NCBI GenBank assembly: GCA_003255025.1
Contig: QANY01007889.1
Span: 634,203 to 698,202 of the forward strand
Direction: 5' to 3'
Origin: Datisca glomerata
Taxonomy: Eukaryota; Streptophyta; Magnoliopsida; Cucurbitales; Datiscaceae
DNA length: 64,000 bases
This document shows positions 35,980 to 48,515 of the stretch, one piece after another. Position 1 is the first letter of the stretch, and each line of letters begins with the position of its first letter. A model generated the notes under the pieces. The model did no database searches. It saw nothing but the letters and a program-made list of their open reading frames with translations, and had not been told where the DNA came from. The translations under genes were made by a program, and so were the position numbers.

Positions 35980-37255
35980 AGAGATGGATAAAAGGAAGCT
36001 TTTGATGTAACCTGTATTGGAGATGTGACATTTGGAAACGATAAGCATGAACATGATGATACTACGAATGATAGTTGATATGGCAGAGAAGCATTTTGAA
36101 ACTTATTTGTTAGCTGATCGTACTTTTACTAATCGTGAAACACGTCTACGTTTTTTGGATATTATAATAGGAGATAGTGATATATCATTCGTGAATCAAC
36201 TCTGAACGGATAAAAAAACCTTTGTCACATTATGTGAATTACTTCATAATGATAGAAGAGTGAAAAATGATGGTTTGGTTACTTTGGAGTAGCATGTGTG
36301 TATATTCTTGCATATACTTGCTCATCATGTAAAGATTCGTACAATAGGTAATAAATTCAAACATTCAGGGGAGACCATAAGTAGGTATTTCAATTATGTA
36401 TTACATTTATATTCTTGCATATACAAGGTTGTCTACTTAAAGAAACAACTCCGGTGCAAGCAAATTGCAATTATGAGAGATAGAAATGGTTTACGGTATC
36501 CATTATTTTAAGTTTCCTACATGAAAGATATGAGTTGTTTTTAATTATTCAAATAATAATTAGAGTGTTCATATCTTATATAGAATTATTTGGGAGCCTT
36601 AGACGGTACTTATATGGATGTTCGTGTTGCCAAAAGTGAGAAGCCAATATATCTGACAAGAAAGGGAGCAATTGCCATAAAATTTATTGGGCATTTGTTC
36701 CCCAGACATGAAATTTACATTTGTACTATCAGGATGGGAAGGATATGCTTCTGACTCTAGAATACTTCGAGATGCGCTTAGTAGACCTAATGGATTTCAT
36801 GTCCCTATGGGTAAGATACGACGGGCTATATCTTAATAAGTCCATCTTTCTATTGGTAATCTAATTAACGCTCCATTTCATATGTTACTATTATCTTGTA
36901 AATGCTGGATATATAATTTGTAAGGAATTTCTTGCAACATTTAGAGGACACGTTATCATCTATCAGAGTGGAGAAATGAGCATACACCTTTAAATCATGA
37001 AGAACTATTTAACATGAGGCATGAAGCCACAAGAAATGTTATTGAAAGATATTTTGGTTTGCTTAAGATATGATGGGCTATCTTAAGAAGTCCATCTTTC
37101 TATCTTATACAAACTCAATGTCGCATTATTACCGCTTGTTGTCTTTTACATAATCTAATTAGGACAGAAATGTCAATAGACCCAATGGAATTTGAGTTAG
37201 AGGAAGTAAATGATGGTCCGACGGATGGGGAGGAGATTGTTACTATTGGGATAAA
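35980..37255 (+). pseudogene. PIF/Harbinger transposase pseudogene
   Basis: Text in broken frames follows a HARBI1-type DDE transposase. HSGETISRYFNYVLHL (36362-36409) is the helix-turn-helix region. LGALDGTYMDVRV (36594-36632) holds the first catalytic Asp. A GWEGYASDSRILRDALSRPN block (36735-36790) holds the second. ELFNMRHEATRNVIERYFGL (37000-37060) holds the catalytic Glu, and [20 protein letters not shown] follows. There are many stops. A displaced partial copy of the later WAILRSPSF segment sits at 36808-36853, within the middle of the gene. Confidence 0.8.
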
Positions 37256-37339
37256 CACTGGATATTATTATTTAATTCAGAACAGTACAATACAGTACAG
37301 TCTGACAGATTTAGTACGGTGTTATCTAATACTATCTAG

Positions 37340-37361
37340 ACAACCAAACAAAGCCTAAGAA
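37340..37361. repeat. Candidate right TIR of the Harbinger element
   Basis: The stretch acaaccaaacaaagcc followed by taa resembles Tourist/Harbinger ends, whose other end would read GGCTTTGTTTGG after a TAA duplication. No convincing left end was found. Confidence 0.4.
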
Positions 37362-37379
37362 GCCATTGAATAGAGGAAC

Positions 37380-38650
37380 GTGATAACAACTGATCCTAGC
37401 TGACTTCTTTAGATTTTAAGTGGGTTTCGCTCGGTCTGTGGCTAGGGCGGTTTGACAAGTATTGAACCCTAGATGAATTTTTTTAAATTTTCTTAATTTT
37501 GAGAAGAAAATTTATTAATTTAAAATAAAATTTAGTAAATTTAAAACTTATTTATTTTTAAAATATAAACTTAGCTGAATTAGTATTACATTCTTTTAAT
37601 AATTTTAATTCTAAAAGTTTTTTAATCCTTTTAACGATCAATGTTCAGAGAAAAATCTCCATAAGTAGGAGACTTGTTGCTAGTTGGGACCTTCCTCTCA
37701 TTTGTTTGGGAATCCCCTTGAGGGTCTGTTTGGTTATCTCATGGAGTTTGCCCCTTATAGCTTGTGTTTGGTTCTTTAATATATTTGACATTTATCTAAA
37801 AAAAATAATGTCAAGAGTAAATCATGTTTTAGAGAAATGTACAGTACTAAATAGTTCTAATAAGTTAACATTATCTAATGATTTTAATATTACACATTTA
37901 AAAGAGAGAAAAATCCCATTATTACAGAGGATCATCATTCGAATAAAAATTTAAAAATAATGGTTAAAAACATGTAAGGAGTATTGCTAATACAAAATTT
38001 GAAAAATTAACAAATGCTTATTTTTTTTAAATATAATTAATATAGAGATGTTAAAGAGAGGAGTGTCTTGAACTTTATCGTAACATTGGAAAGTAAAAAA
38101 AAACAGGACCCCTTCTAAATATGCTCAAACCTCAAATAAAAATTTTAGGAAAAAATAGTAAAAAGTAAAAAAAAAAAATTTTGGGACCCTTAGAAAGTGG
38201 GACCTCTCTTAAGCTTGGGCAGTCTTATATGTGGTTGTACAAATCAAGATTCGAGCGGATTATAAACATTTGAAAGTGATGTTTTTTTGTAATAATGTTG
38301 ATAAATAGTCTAAGTTCTACAAATCATAAAAAGTGATCATAAATATAATTTATACAGTATATATTATATATATTTGTGTGATTTTTTATCGTATATTATA
38401 TATATATAACATATATTATATAAAATTTGTAGACAAAAATTTAAAACTTCACTAGCACATATGAGGGGAGACGATTTTCGGTGTAGAATTTTATTTTATT
38501 TAGTTTGAGTGGTTATTTTTTAATTTTATTTCATCTTTAACTCTCTTTTTTAAATGATTTATTTTTGATGTTCACGTATTTTTTGTCAAACTTGATTTTA
38601 TTGAAAGTCAAGTTATAAAAATTAGATACCATAAAGGGAGGGCATCCAAG
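37380..38650. other. AT-rich intergenic DNA
   Basis: No gene supported. A GGGTCTGTTTGGTT phrase at 37723 could be another Tourist-type end. Alternating TA-rich stretches at 38340-38425 resemble those at 39330-39400, so both sides of the RNase H fragment may belong to one old repeat. Confidence 0.4.
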
Positions 38651-38659
38651 AAACCAAGA

Positions 38660-39115
38660 TTAGACATCCTGACGACCATGCATAAAAGAAATTAAAGGAA
38701 AAATTGTCATGCATAAATGTCGAATATCCTCAACTAACGATTCAATTCCAGTAAGGTTATTATTCAATCCCTTCAAAAAATTTATAATTTGCAACGAATC
38801 TGATTTATTGAGCACCTTCTCGTTCCTGAAAGCTTTACAAACCTCCAAGCCCCAACTAATGGCCGAAGTTTCTGCCGTAAGAGCACTATCTACGCATCCT
38901 ACTCTCTCGGAAACCAAACTCATCATCACAGCAGCGTCTGGGGTGAAAAGCACCCACCCAAGTCCAGCCAGCCATATCATCCTTCCATGCAACGTCTGTG
39001 AGGAGATTCCAGTGTCTCTTCGGTTGCTCAACATTAGGAGCAGTACAATCCACCTCCTAGCTTTTCCTCTGTCCAGTTGGCTACTCTTATATTCCATCAT
39101 CCTGAGAAGTTGCAA
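38660..39115 (-). pseudogene. LINE-type RNase H fragment
   Basis: On the minus strand, GLGWVLFTPDAAVM, LTAETSAISWGLEVCKAF, NKSDSLQIINFLKGL and IESLVEDIRHL follow the RVT_3 RNase H domain found at the end of plant LINE polyproteins. The conserved Glu (AETSAI) and Asp (SDSLQ) are visible, but the first Asp-containing strand is altered and there is no flanking reverse transcriptase. Some plant host genes also carry this domain, so a host-derived piece cannot be excluded. Confidence 0.65.
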
Positions 39116-39119
39116 TTAT

Positions 39120-40620
39120 AACATCTATCGGGCTTTGTTTTAAATCTTCAAACCACATATTATTGGGAGAATATTAAGATTAGGTTATTTTAAGGAAAAA
39201 AGAATACAAAATAGTTAAGGATGAAAGAAAAATAAAAAATAGTCACTCTCAAATCTCAAAAAAATAATTCGCCGCAAAAAAATGGACCCCCGCTTGCCCA
39301 ACGAAATTAAGTGTAATGTTCAAAAAATTTATAATATACACCGTAAATATAAAATATTTCTACAGTATATTTCATATGTACGATATATATTATATAAACT
39401 TTGACGACTGAAACAGATTTCTATGGGTGGTGCCGATTTTTTTTTAGTCGCATGATTTTTTTATTTTGGGCCGCGTGCAGTGAATATTTTTTTTATACTT
39501 GTGGCTATTTTTGATGATTTTTTTTTCAACATAGCATATGGTCATTTCTTCATATTCTTCATATATTTCATGAGTGTGAGACACCAAAAGCAGTTCAAAC
39601 AAGGCATTCCTCAGGGGCATTAGCTTGGGCTAAAAAAATGATGTGTTCTCCCATATGTATAATTCTATATCTATAATATATTAAAAGAGAAAGCAACAAA
39701 GAAATTTTTTTAACAATTGTATCCACATGTTTTTCTTCTAAATCCTAAAATGCTCTCTAAAAATACACATGTTACATTCTTGTTCTTTGTTACTATTAAT
39801 TTTTACCACACAAATTATGGCTATTTGGTACATGTGAACTATCATAAACCTAATGAATACAACTTTTAGTTTGAAACAATACAATTTTCAAGTGAAACAA
39901 CACCATTTTAACAATGAAAGATGTCACTTTTTTAAGTATAGAAGTATACATTGTTATGATGAAAGAAAATAATATATAATTGTATAAATATAGTTACACA
40001 AAATTTACAAATGAAAAATTAAATTTACTGTACAAACGAAAAATGGAAGATCAAAGTTTGAAATAAAATGTGAAATAAATAATGTAAGTCTAATGATATC
40101 ATTTTGTCTTTTAATTTTTGAGAGCATATTTCTTCTACACACTCGTAAGCTTTTTTCCTACAAACATACATGATGTGGTACTACATGGTTGAATCAAAAT
40201 ATATCAACAAATGTAAATAATAACAATAAAATATTGTACTGATTTTATTTAAATAAATTAAAAATAAATGATATGGTGTTATATATTTATATTTAATTAA
40301 CATAAACACAACATGACTATCATAACTAAAAATATAATATGTTTAACTACATGTCCATCACACATGTGTATTGACTAATTTTTTCAAAAGACCCATTAGT
40401 TTGCTAGTGTTAAGACCCTATGGGTTTCCAAACCAAAAAAGTCTGAGTGAATGGGCAATGAAAAAGGAGTTAATTTTACATACACCCCTTCAACTTTGGT
40501 CATTTTTTAAGAAGACCCCATCAACTTTGACATCTTCCTCATAAACCTTTCAACTTTCATGATCCAATAAAAAATCTCCTCTGTTAGATTTTCCATCTTC
40601 TCCACGTTAAGTTTGTCAAG
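39120..40620. other. AT-rich intergenic DNA
   Basis: No coding region supported. Contains TA-rich tracts (39320-39400) and poly-T runs. The pyrimidine-rich phrases at 40480-40620 (ccccttcaactttggtc and similar) look like the edge of an old repeat. Confidence 0.4.
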
Positions 40621-41569
40621 TGCCTAGTACGTGACCATTATTTGGATAATTTTGCCCTTTAATATACCTAGACAAAAATTTAAAAAAAAGCCAAAACGCG
40701 CATTTTGTGAACTATCAAAACCGAGATGAACTATAATGGATAACAATATCATTCTATACCTAAGCATGGTGACGGGCAAAAACATTTCCTCATAATCGAT
40801 CCCTTGTTTTTTAGTATACCATTTTGTAACAAGCCTAGCTTTGAAGGTTTTCATCTTCATGTAATAACTTGCCTCCGCTTGTAAACCCACTTGCACCAAA
40901 ATGGTTGGTTCTTGTCAAGCTCTCATATATCATTGGAATACATAAAATCCATCTTAGATTCCATCACTTTCTGTCAATGATCAGCATCAACATCATTCAT
41001 GCCACATTGTAGTTCCAGGTATCTAAGTCACGCTCTTTTGATTTAGGTTCTAACCTAGCAACATTCGCCCATAGCACTGTGCTGAACATCCCCATATATA
41101 GAGATTGTGTAAATTAGGTTTACAACCATTCCATAATTCTAGTGGCGTCGTATATACTGCCTTAGAAGGTACTAGATAAAGAATATGTATAGTAATTTCC
41201 AAGCCATATCCTAAAAAGGAAATCAGAAGTTTAGAATAGCTCATCATAGATTTCATCATGTTAAAAAGAATTATGTTTTTCCTCTCAACTAAGCCATTCT
41301 GTTAGTGAGCCCTCGATGCAATGAGTTGGGATGTAATCCCATTTTCAATTAAGTACTATATAATGCAGTAGAGAAATAATCACCTCCTTGATTGGATCGA
41401 AGACATATAATCTTTCTATCTAATGCACATCTTCTCTAAACTCTTCAAATTTTTCAAAAGCTTCAGATTTACGATGCATTAAGTAGTTATAGCCATATCT
41501 AGTGTAATCATTTATGAAAGTAACAAAATACTTAGCTACATCTAGCTTCATTTGGTTCACACAAGTCAG

Positions 41570-42677
41570 TAAAGGTGTTGAAAAACATAATGGATCGATG
41601 AAATCGAACCGAACAAACTAAGCTAAGGTGACTTGTGAGTTCTTTAAGTATCATCCTTTCAGTTTAGTTCTAAAAATAAGAGGACCGAAGTTTCAGTTCG
41701 GTTCATAATTCATGTATTTTTTAACTGAACTGAACCAAAACAAACTGAACCAAATAAAACTACTTATATATTTCAAAACCCTAGCTTCCTTATCCATTAT
41801 CCAACGCCTCCACACCCCCCCACACACACACTCTCCCCTTCTCTCCCTTCGTCTCTCTCTCACTCACACTCCCTCTCTATCTCCATCTCACTCTTTTTCT
41901 CTCTTTGCATCCCTCGTCTCTCTCTATGCCTAATTCTTATTTCACTTCCCCACTCTCTCTATCACTCTGCATCATTATTCTATCTCTATGCGAACCTCTT
42001 ATTTCTCCTTCCTTCACTGTCATACATTTCTGAAACTCAAACAAGTCGCATAGGCTTCCATTTTAGGGAGCTCAAATCGGTCAAGATTTGTAGAACGAGA
42101 TCATATCTTTTTAAAGGATTCTTAGAGTGCGTGAGTTCCCTTATAGAGATAGAGCACCTTTGTTAAGACAACACACGCTGCCCGATGTGTTTTAAAACTT
42201 CAGATCTCTCCTATTATGGTTGAAATCTCAGGCTTTTTAAGGATTGCACGTCAGATTTATGGTTTGATTATTTGTATTCTTTTTGAAAACATCATCTCCT
42301 CTATTATGGCTAGAATTAAAGGTATTTTATGAGTCTCCTGTTATATTTAGGGTTTTGGAATTTTCTTTTGATATAAGTTTTGAATCAGTTAGGACTTTAC
42401 TTGTATTGGTATGAATTTAAATATTATTAAGGGATTAAATGCTTCTGATTTAAATTACTCACTATTCATATGCTCTTTAATCTCATTCAGGCTTTTAATT
42501 TTTAGAGGTCTTCTTTTTTACTACCAAACCAAAGAAACCAAACCGAACCGAATTAATTTTTATTGGTTTGGTTTGGTTCGTTCTCATCCCTTTTTGTTCG
42601 GTCCAGTTCACATTGTAAGCGAAATGATGAATGCGCTATAATTCGATTTGAGCTACTAACTGAACCGTGAACACCTA
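41570..42677. mobile_element. hAT-type non-autonomous element, 1.1 kb
   Basis: The ends TAAAGGTGTTGA and GTGAACACCTA are inverted. Flanks caagtcag (41562-41569) and caagtcaa (42678-42685) match 7 of 8. GAACCGAA/TTCGGTTC motifs fill both subterminal regions. The interior has a CT-rich low-complexity stretch (41812-41930) but no transposase. It lies inside antisense copia sequence. Confidence 0.7.
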
Positions 42678-43155
42678 CAAGTCAATATGTACTAACCCCA
42701 ACAACTCTAAAGCTTTATGTCCTTTCACCTGGAATTGAAGGTATTTTATGAGTCTCTTGTTATATTTAGGGTTTAGAAATCTTCGTTTGAAACAAGTTTT
42801 GAATCAATTAGGGATTTACTTGTATTGACATGAATTCAATTATTATTAAAGGTTTAAATGATTATGATTTAAACTATACACTATTCATGTGCTTTTCAAT
42901 CTCGCTCAGGCTTTTTATTTTTAGAGGTGTTCTTCTTCACTGCTAAAAAAGAAACCGATCCGAACTAAATCTATTTTTATTAGTTAGGTTTGGTTCATTC
43001 TCATCTCTTTTTTTGTTCAGTTCGGTTTGCATTATTAGAAAATTGATAAGTGTGGTTTGGTTAGATTTCAGCTACTGACTATACCAAACTGAACCGTGAA
43101 CACCCCTACAAGTTAGTATCCACTAACTCCAACGGCTTTAAAGTTATATGTTCTT
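42306..43155 (+). repeat. Tandem duplication of about 425 bp
   Basis: The unit 42306-42731 (agaattaaaggtattttatg through the hAT end and flank) recurs at about 42732-43155 with about 85-90% identity. Each unit includes the right end of the hAT element plus about 50 bp of the copia flank, so the duplication arose after the hAT insertion. Confidence 0.8.
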
Positions 43156-43554
43156 TCGCCTTAAAAGACATTTTTTTTCATTTACATTTTATACATGATT
43201 CTTAGACTGATAAGGGCTCTATGCTCCAAGACCTAATAGGTCCATCTCTTACTCGTATTTGGATCCTATTTAGATTAATATGATTTATACATAAATGCCA
43301 CAGTTAGCTAAGAAACCTTTCTTCTTTAGGTGCACTACGTGAACTGTTGTTTACCTTAGTATCATGCAACGCTAACCATTTAAGGGTAACAAAATATAAA
43401 CCTATAACTTAGGTACCAGAACATATGAAACTTCTAGTATTTTTAATTGTCAAAGCAGTTGAAATACTAAAAAAAATCCTTCAAAACCAAGGCAAGCAAC
43501 TGAAATCAAGTTTCTTTGAATATCCATTACATAAATACAGCCTGATGAATTAAT

Positions 43555-43900
43555 GCTCCTAAATTTATTGAAATACAGAGTGACGCGAATCTAAACAATT
43601 GGTTTTATGGTCTCTTGGAGCCCTTACAAAAAGTTGAATATGTGATTAATGGTTGAAGACTCCTAAATTTATCGAAATACACAGTAACGTCAATAGTAAC
43701 AACTGGAACCCCTACAAAAAATTTCATATTTTATTAGTGGCTGAAGACTCTACACACTGGGATCTAATAGAATCATCAACTAAAGATGACTTAGTGATAT
43801 AAATGAACCGCGTACCTTTATTTTTCTTTTCTTGAAAACATCACAGTTTTTCTTTCAACGATCAGTCTTACCACAATGAAAACATTTACTCTTACCCTAG
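43555..43900 (-). repeat. Duplicated gag-region modules
   Basis: The phrase aaatttat(t/c)gaaatacacag occurs at about 43561 and 43664. Related text (gtctcttggagcccttac; gatataaatgaacc) recurs beyond the CACTA element at 48600-48790 and 48950-49090. The same stretch of a copia gag region has been copied several times. Confidence 0.55.
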
Positions 43901-45192
43901 TTTTCTCCCTTCTTCCTGTTGAACTCCCACTACTAGAAAATATACTTTTCGCAGTGGGTTTTATCGATGAAAAAAATTGTCAGGGAATAATTTGGAAAAT
44001 GAGGATTTTACCGATAGTTATAAAATTATCAGTAAAATAACTGTGGTTTTCTTCTCTATGTCAGCGATTATCAATGGCAAAAAAGAAGATAAATTTTAAT
44101 GTTACACTAGCGGTTATTTTATCCTTTACTGGCGGTTTCAGAACCACCATTAAAAGGATTCAAAATAAAAAATGGTGTCGTTTTGCCTTCGTTTGAAGGA
44201 AACAATGATGCCGTTTTTGGGTTAAAAGTTATTTCACCCCCAACCTCAGCTAGAGGTTTTCCATTATAGTAGAATGCCCTTCTCTATCAACATCTCTCTC
44301 TCACTACCTCTCTTTCTTTCCATTTGTGGTTCTCTCTATGCCAGTTTTCTCTCCGTCGTTCTCTCTTTCTCACTACAACACACATATACTCTCTCTCTCG
44401 TTGCTCTACTTGGAAGCCTTAGAGGTAAATTTTTTCACAACTATGATTCAATATTTTATTCTTTATCTTGGTTCTTAATATTCTATTTTTGAGTTTGATT
44501 CAAGAATGTGATCTATTTTTTATATTCAATCCTTGGCTAAATATGATTTTGGTTTCTCAATGATTAATACATATTTCCTCTTGTTTGCATATCTTTGATA
44601 TTAGAAACCTAATTTTGTTGCCAAAATTAGGTTTGTCTGATTAGTGGCACTAATCGAGATTAGAAGGCAAAACAATGGTGGTGATTATGGGTATTATGAT
44701 GAAAATTATATGTATTTTAATGATAAGAAGATTTCTATTTCTCCTTCTTTTCTGTGAATTTTTTTCTCTATGTTAGCTATTGTGATTATATATTTTGATG
44801 CTGAAAATTATATATTTTTTTCTTCAATTGTTAAATTTTTAACGTAACTATGTTTTAAGAAAGAAATGAAGATGAGATAATGCTTATTTCTTTTGTAATT
44901 TTTAGTGGTAATACCTTACAATTGTGAATCGATTAAAGGAGCTTAGGTATTAATTATACAAAAAGATGTGGTATGAGTTTACATATTAATTAAAGATGAA
45001 AGGTTTTTTATGCAACTCTTTTTTTAGCTCTTAGTAATATGCGCCCTTAACCCAACTTACACAAAATTGTGAATTTTTCACCACAAATGATTGAGGATTT
45101 GAATTCAGATAGGACTTTATTATGGTATTGTTATAAGTTTAGTAGATAGTTTAGTGTCATACATAGATATGTTCAGAAATCTTGTTACAATG

Positions 45193-46490
45193 GACAAAAG
45201 TGAGATCCTAAAATCAAGATTTACTCAAGAACACTTGAACGAGGTAAGTGAGTTCCTTAAATTTACTTTAGAGAGAGCGTATGAAGATGGATACAAGTAT
45301 TATTTGTGCCAAAAATGCTGAAATAGTATGTGGATGAATAACAATATAGTCTAAGATCACTTGACTTGTAATTGATTTGCTAAAGATTTTACTCCTTGAA
45401 TTTTTCATGTGGAAACTATTTTGGGTGGTATCTCTAAGTAAATGAAGAATAACATATATACCCAATAATGTCACACCAATAAGAAGATTTCAACTATATG
45501 CATGAATTGCATGGTGCTTTTGGGATAGAGAATGGTGATTTCAATTAATGTAATTGAGGATGAGTCTGAACAACCAAATGGTTGGAATAATTATGAACAA
45601 GACAATAATGTTGGACTTGGATCTGACTCAGATAAACTCGATAAACTTGTCTCGGGTTGTGCTCGTACTTTGTCAAATGAAAATTATATTCCATCCACAT
45701 TTCTTTACTATTATGGTCGATTTAGTAGTTCACTTGGCATATGAACACTTGGTGGACCCAAGCAATTTTGGTGAACGTATCCAGTAGAAAGGTACCTTGG
45801 TAAACTTAAGTCATATGTGTGTGATAAAGCACATCCAGAAGGTTCCATTAGCTGAAAGATATATCATAGATGAGTGTGCAACATTTGTTCAAGATATTTT
45901 CAAGGAGTTGCAACATGGTTCAATCGAGTTGCTCGCAATTCAGACTTTGTAAAGGAATAACCTACTCAAAATGTCTATCTAAAAGATATCATTGAGCTCA
46001 ACTACTATGAAAAATTTAAGGTGGTTTTGTTTAAATGTGATTGCAGTAATCCTAACAATGAGAGAAAGAAAGACCAATATGATTTTACCCTTGTGAACCT
46101 TTCTCGTCTGATTCATATCGGTGAATAATTGAACCATGTGCCTTTTATCTTTGCATATCTAGTGCGTCTGGTGTAGTATGTACAATTTCTCAAAGTAAAA
46201 GAGTGACATGGAATTTTTCATACAAAACCTAGAGATTTATTTGATACAGGGGAGCCAAATATAGATAACGACACATAAGTATATTTGGAAACGAGCAACA
46301 AAATGAACAAGACTTTGAAGGCATGCTTTTTGACAATTATGAAGATGTAGATTTAATTAGACCAGATGATGCTGGTGATGAAATTCATACAAATTTAGAT
46401 AGGTCTAATGAAGGTAATAAATTATATGGTGACATTACTTGTAGTGACGACAACATAAGTGATGATAACCCAATATAATTGTGTCATTTA
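45193..46490 (+). pseudogene. CACTA TNP2-type transposase remnant
   Basis: The start MDKSEILKSRFTQEHLNEVS with EFLKFTLERAYEDGYKYYLC matches the plant transposase-associated domain (about 45193-45430), broken by stops after QKC and later. Near 46020-46250 the text VVLFKCD, QYDFTLVNLSRLIHIGE and HTKPRDLFDTGEP matches the DUF4216 part near the C-terminus. The catalytic TNP2 core is missing or unreadable, so this copy cannot move on its own. Confidence 0.7.
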
Positions 46491-46599
46491 AGGTAAAGTT
46501 TATTTCTTTATTTGAATATTATACAGTTTCACATATTGATGCATTAAACAACGATTAAAATCTTCATATTTTTTCTTTACATGAATTTATCACGTCTCG

Positions 46600-48100
46600 T
46601 TCAAAATGACAAACTTAGTGATCCGAGAGAGTCCATCTACAAATGAATGCGAGTCTGTACGGTCGAACCGAAATTCAAAGGATTAACATATAATTGGAAG
46701 GTGCATGTTTTGTAATTTAAGTAAAAAAATCTCATTGCTTATATTGAGAAATCTAAGTATTTTGATTATGTAAAATATAGATGAAGTTTCTATACCAAAA
46801 GACGTGAGAAGATGTAAAAGACACTGACACCTCATATACTTTCAGAAAAGATAAATAAGTCCAATTTATTGTAAATAATTTAAGTTTTACATGGAATGAC
46901 CAAAATAATCTTTTTAGATCATGACCTTACTCGAGACACGTACCCGATATCCAAGAACCCGGACCCAAAACCTAAAACATGAAATACCTAAATAAAGGAA
47001 ACCCGACGTCCCCTTCTCCCAAACCCCTGAAAACCCGAGACCCATTGATGCGCGAACACAAAATCTACGCCATTCATCTCTGCCGTCGTCGTTGTCACAT
47101 CCTCCGTCGTTGTTGCCTTCGTCAGTATACTTTCTCCGTCACCTTCCTCTGAGGTTTGAGCTTGGTTTGAGGGCTGGGTTTGATTTGTGTTTGATAGTTT
47201 CTCAAGTTGTTTCTCCGTCACAATTTGTTTCTCAAGTTTGATTTTATGGGTTGGATGTTACAATATTAATCAATACTGCATTAATGGGAGTTCTGTAGGG
47301 AACGAAGAAAAAATGTTGGAAGCAGACATGAGAAAGAGGCATTAATGGAAGTTCTTTATTTCTTCTTTGGCTTTGCCACCCATATTTTCCAGTCTTCTAT
47401 TTTCCATGAAAAAGAAGAAAAAAAATTTGAGGTGGTGCTTCGATGGTTGTTCACGGTGGTGCTTCACTGGTGCTGCTTCACTGGTGCTGCTTGGAGTGTG
47501 CTTAACTTCCGTCGCGGGTCTCCCTCTTCCTTCATGTGGGTTCTTGGAGTGTATTCTTCTTTGGACTGTTCGACTTATATCAAATGATTTTTTTTTGTCA
47601 ATGCCCATTAATAATGGTTAAGTGAGGTTATTTTTGGTATTAAGAAACAACTAAACGTCGTTAAGAAAATACTTTAACGATTTTGGGATTTTTTGTCCAT
47701 AAAATGAAATGTGAAGGGAGGTTTATGTCTTTTTCAAAATTAGAAGAGATGTATGTGTCTTTTAAGCAAACCTCAAGGGGTGTACGTATATTTTTCTCAT
47801 CTTTTTATTGTCAGAAATTCGAAGCAGTCATGATATTGATGTCTTTGAGTTATCGTTTTAAAGTTCAACCCTGGGTTTTGGCTTATCTCATAATGGTATA
47901 CGGATATACCATTTGTAGTACTCAACTTCGTGAGTGTTTTTCTTATGTTTAATTGTCATGAGATATGTGTAATAGAAGATTGATGTCATATATGGATCTT
48001 TTATTAATTGAGAATTATGTTAGTGCTGCTGTGAATTCTTAGGAGGTATGAATGTACTGAAAATAGTATTTGCAGGTAAAATTGTGGGAAACGCACAAAA
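46600..48100. other. CACTA internal non-coding region
   Basis: About 1.5 kb between the transposase remnant and the right subterminal repeats. The section 46930-47230 is richer in C and G (cccggacccaaaaccta, gccgtcgtcgttgtcac) and could be captured host sequence or another insertion. Small ORFs at 46988-47221 (-) and 47342-47621 (both strands) have no recognised domain. Confidence 0.4.
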
Positions 48101-48515
48101 GTAGGCGACGTTTCTTGTAATTTTATTAATATTGGCGGTTTACTTATCAATTTTTTTTTCTCTTTTACATGTGCTCTAAAAGCGCCGGTAAGCAGCGTAT
48201 TATCAATTTCTGGCAGTTCCTAAACCGTCAGAAAAGATTTTGTATGGTTATACCAACGGTTTCAAAAAATCACCGGTAAAAAGAAGAATTAACCTTTGTT
48301 TCCCGACGATTTTTACCCTATTCTGACGGTTAGGAACAACTGGGAAAAAATTATGGCGGTTCGTCTTCCACTTGTAATCCACTGGCACAATACTTTTTTG
48401 GTAGAGAGATAGACGGCAGTTTAGGAATCACAGGAGTTTTCTTTTTTCCTAGTGGTAATAACCAGTGGCATAGGTAAAAAAACTGCCAGGAAATGTATAA
48501 TTTATTGTAGTGTCC

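Larger units (their letters stand above)
40624..43927 (-). mobile_element. Antisense Ty1-copia remnant, interrupted
   Basis: Read right to left. A gag zinc-knuckle remnant (KCFHCGKTDR, stop, KKNC) lies at about 43895-43850. Integrase C-terminal text SMMSYSKLLISFLGYGLEIT and LWNGCKPNLHNLYIWGCSAQ is at 41259-41050. Reverse transcriptase start MKTFKARLVTKWYTKKQGID is at about 40855-40795, then the element breaks off near 40690. Stops are frequent. A hAT-type element (41570-42677) and a tandem duplication interrupt it, and a CACTA element is inserted in its gag part at 43928. The right-hand part appears to continue from 48516. Confidence 0.75.
43928..48512 (+). mobile_element. CACTA (En/Spm-type) transposon, 4.6 kb
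   Basis: Left end CACTACTAGAAAATATAC and right end TATAATTTATTGTAGTG are imperfect inverted repeats starting with CACTAC. Flanking bases tcc (43925-43927) and tcc (48513-48515) are the expected 3-bp target duplication. Subterminal zones carry GGCGGTTT/ACCGCC-like repeats (44095-44150, 48120-48420). Decayed transposase text lies inside. It is inserted in the gag part of the antisense copia element. Confidence 0.88.

Noticed and set aside
47342..47621. Three overlapping ORFs inside the CACTA element
   Set aside because: Same DNA on both strands and no domain; most likely non-coding internal sequence.
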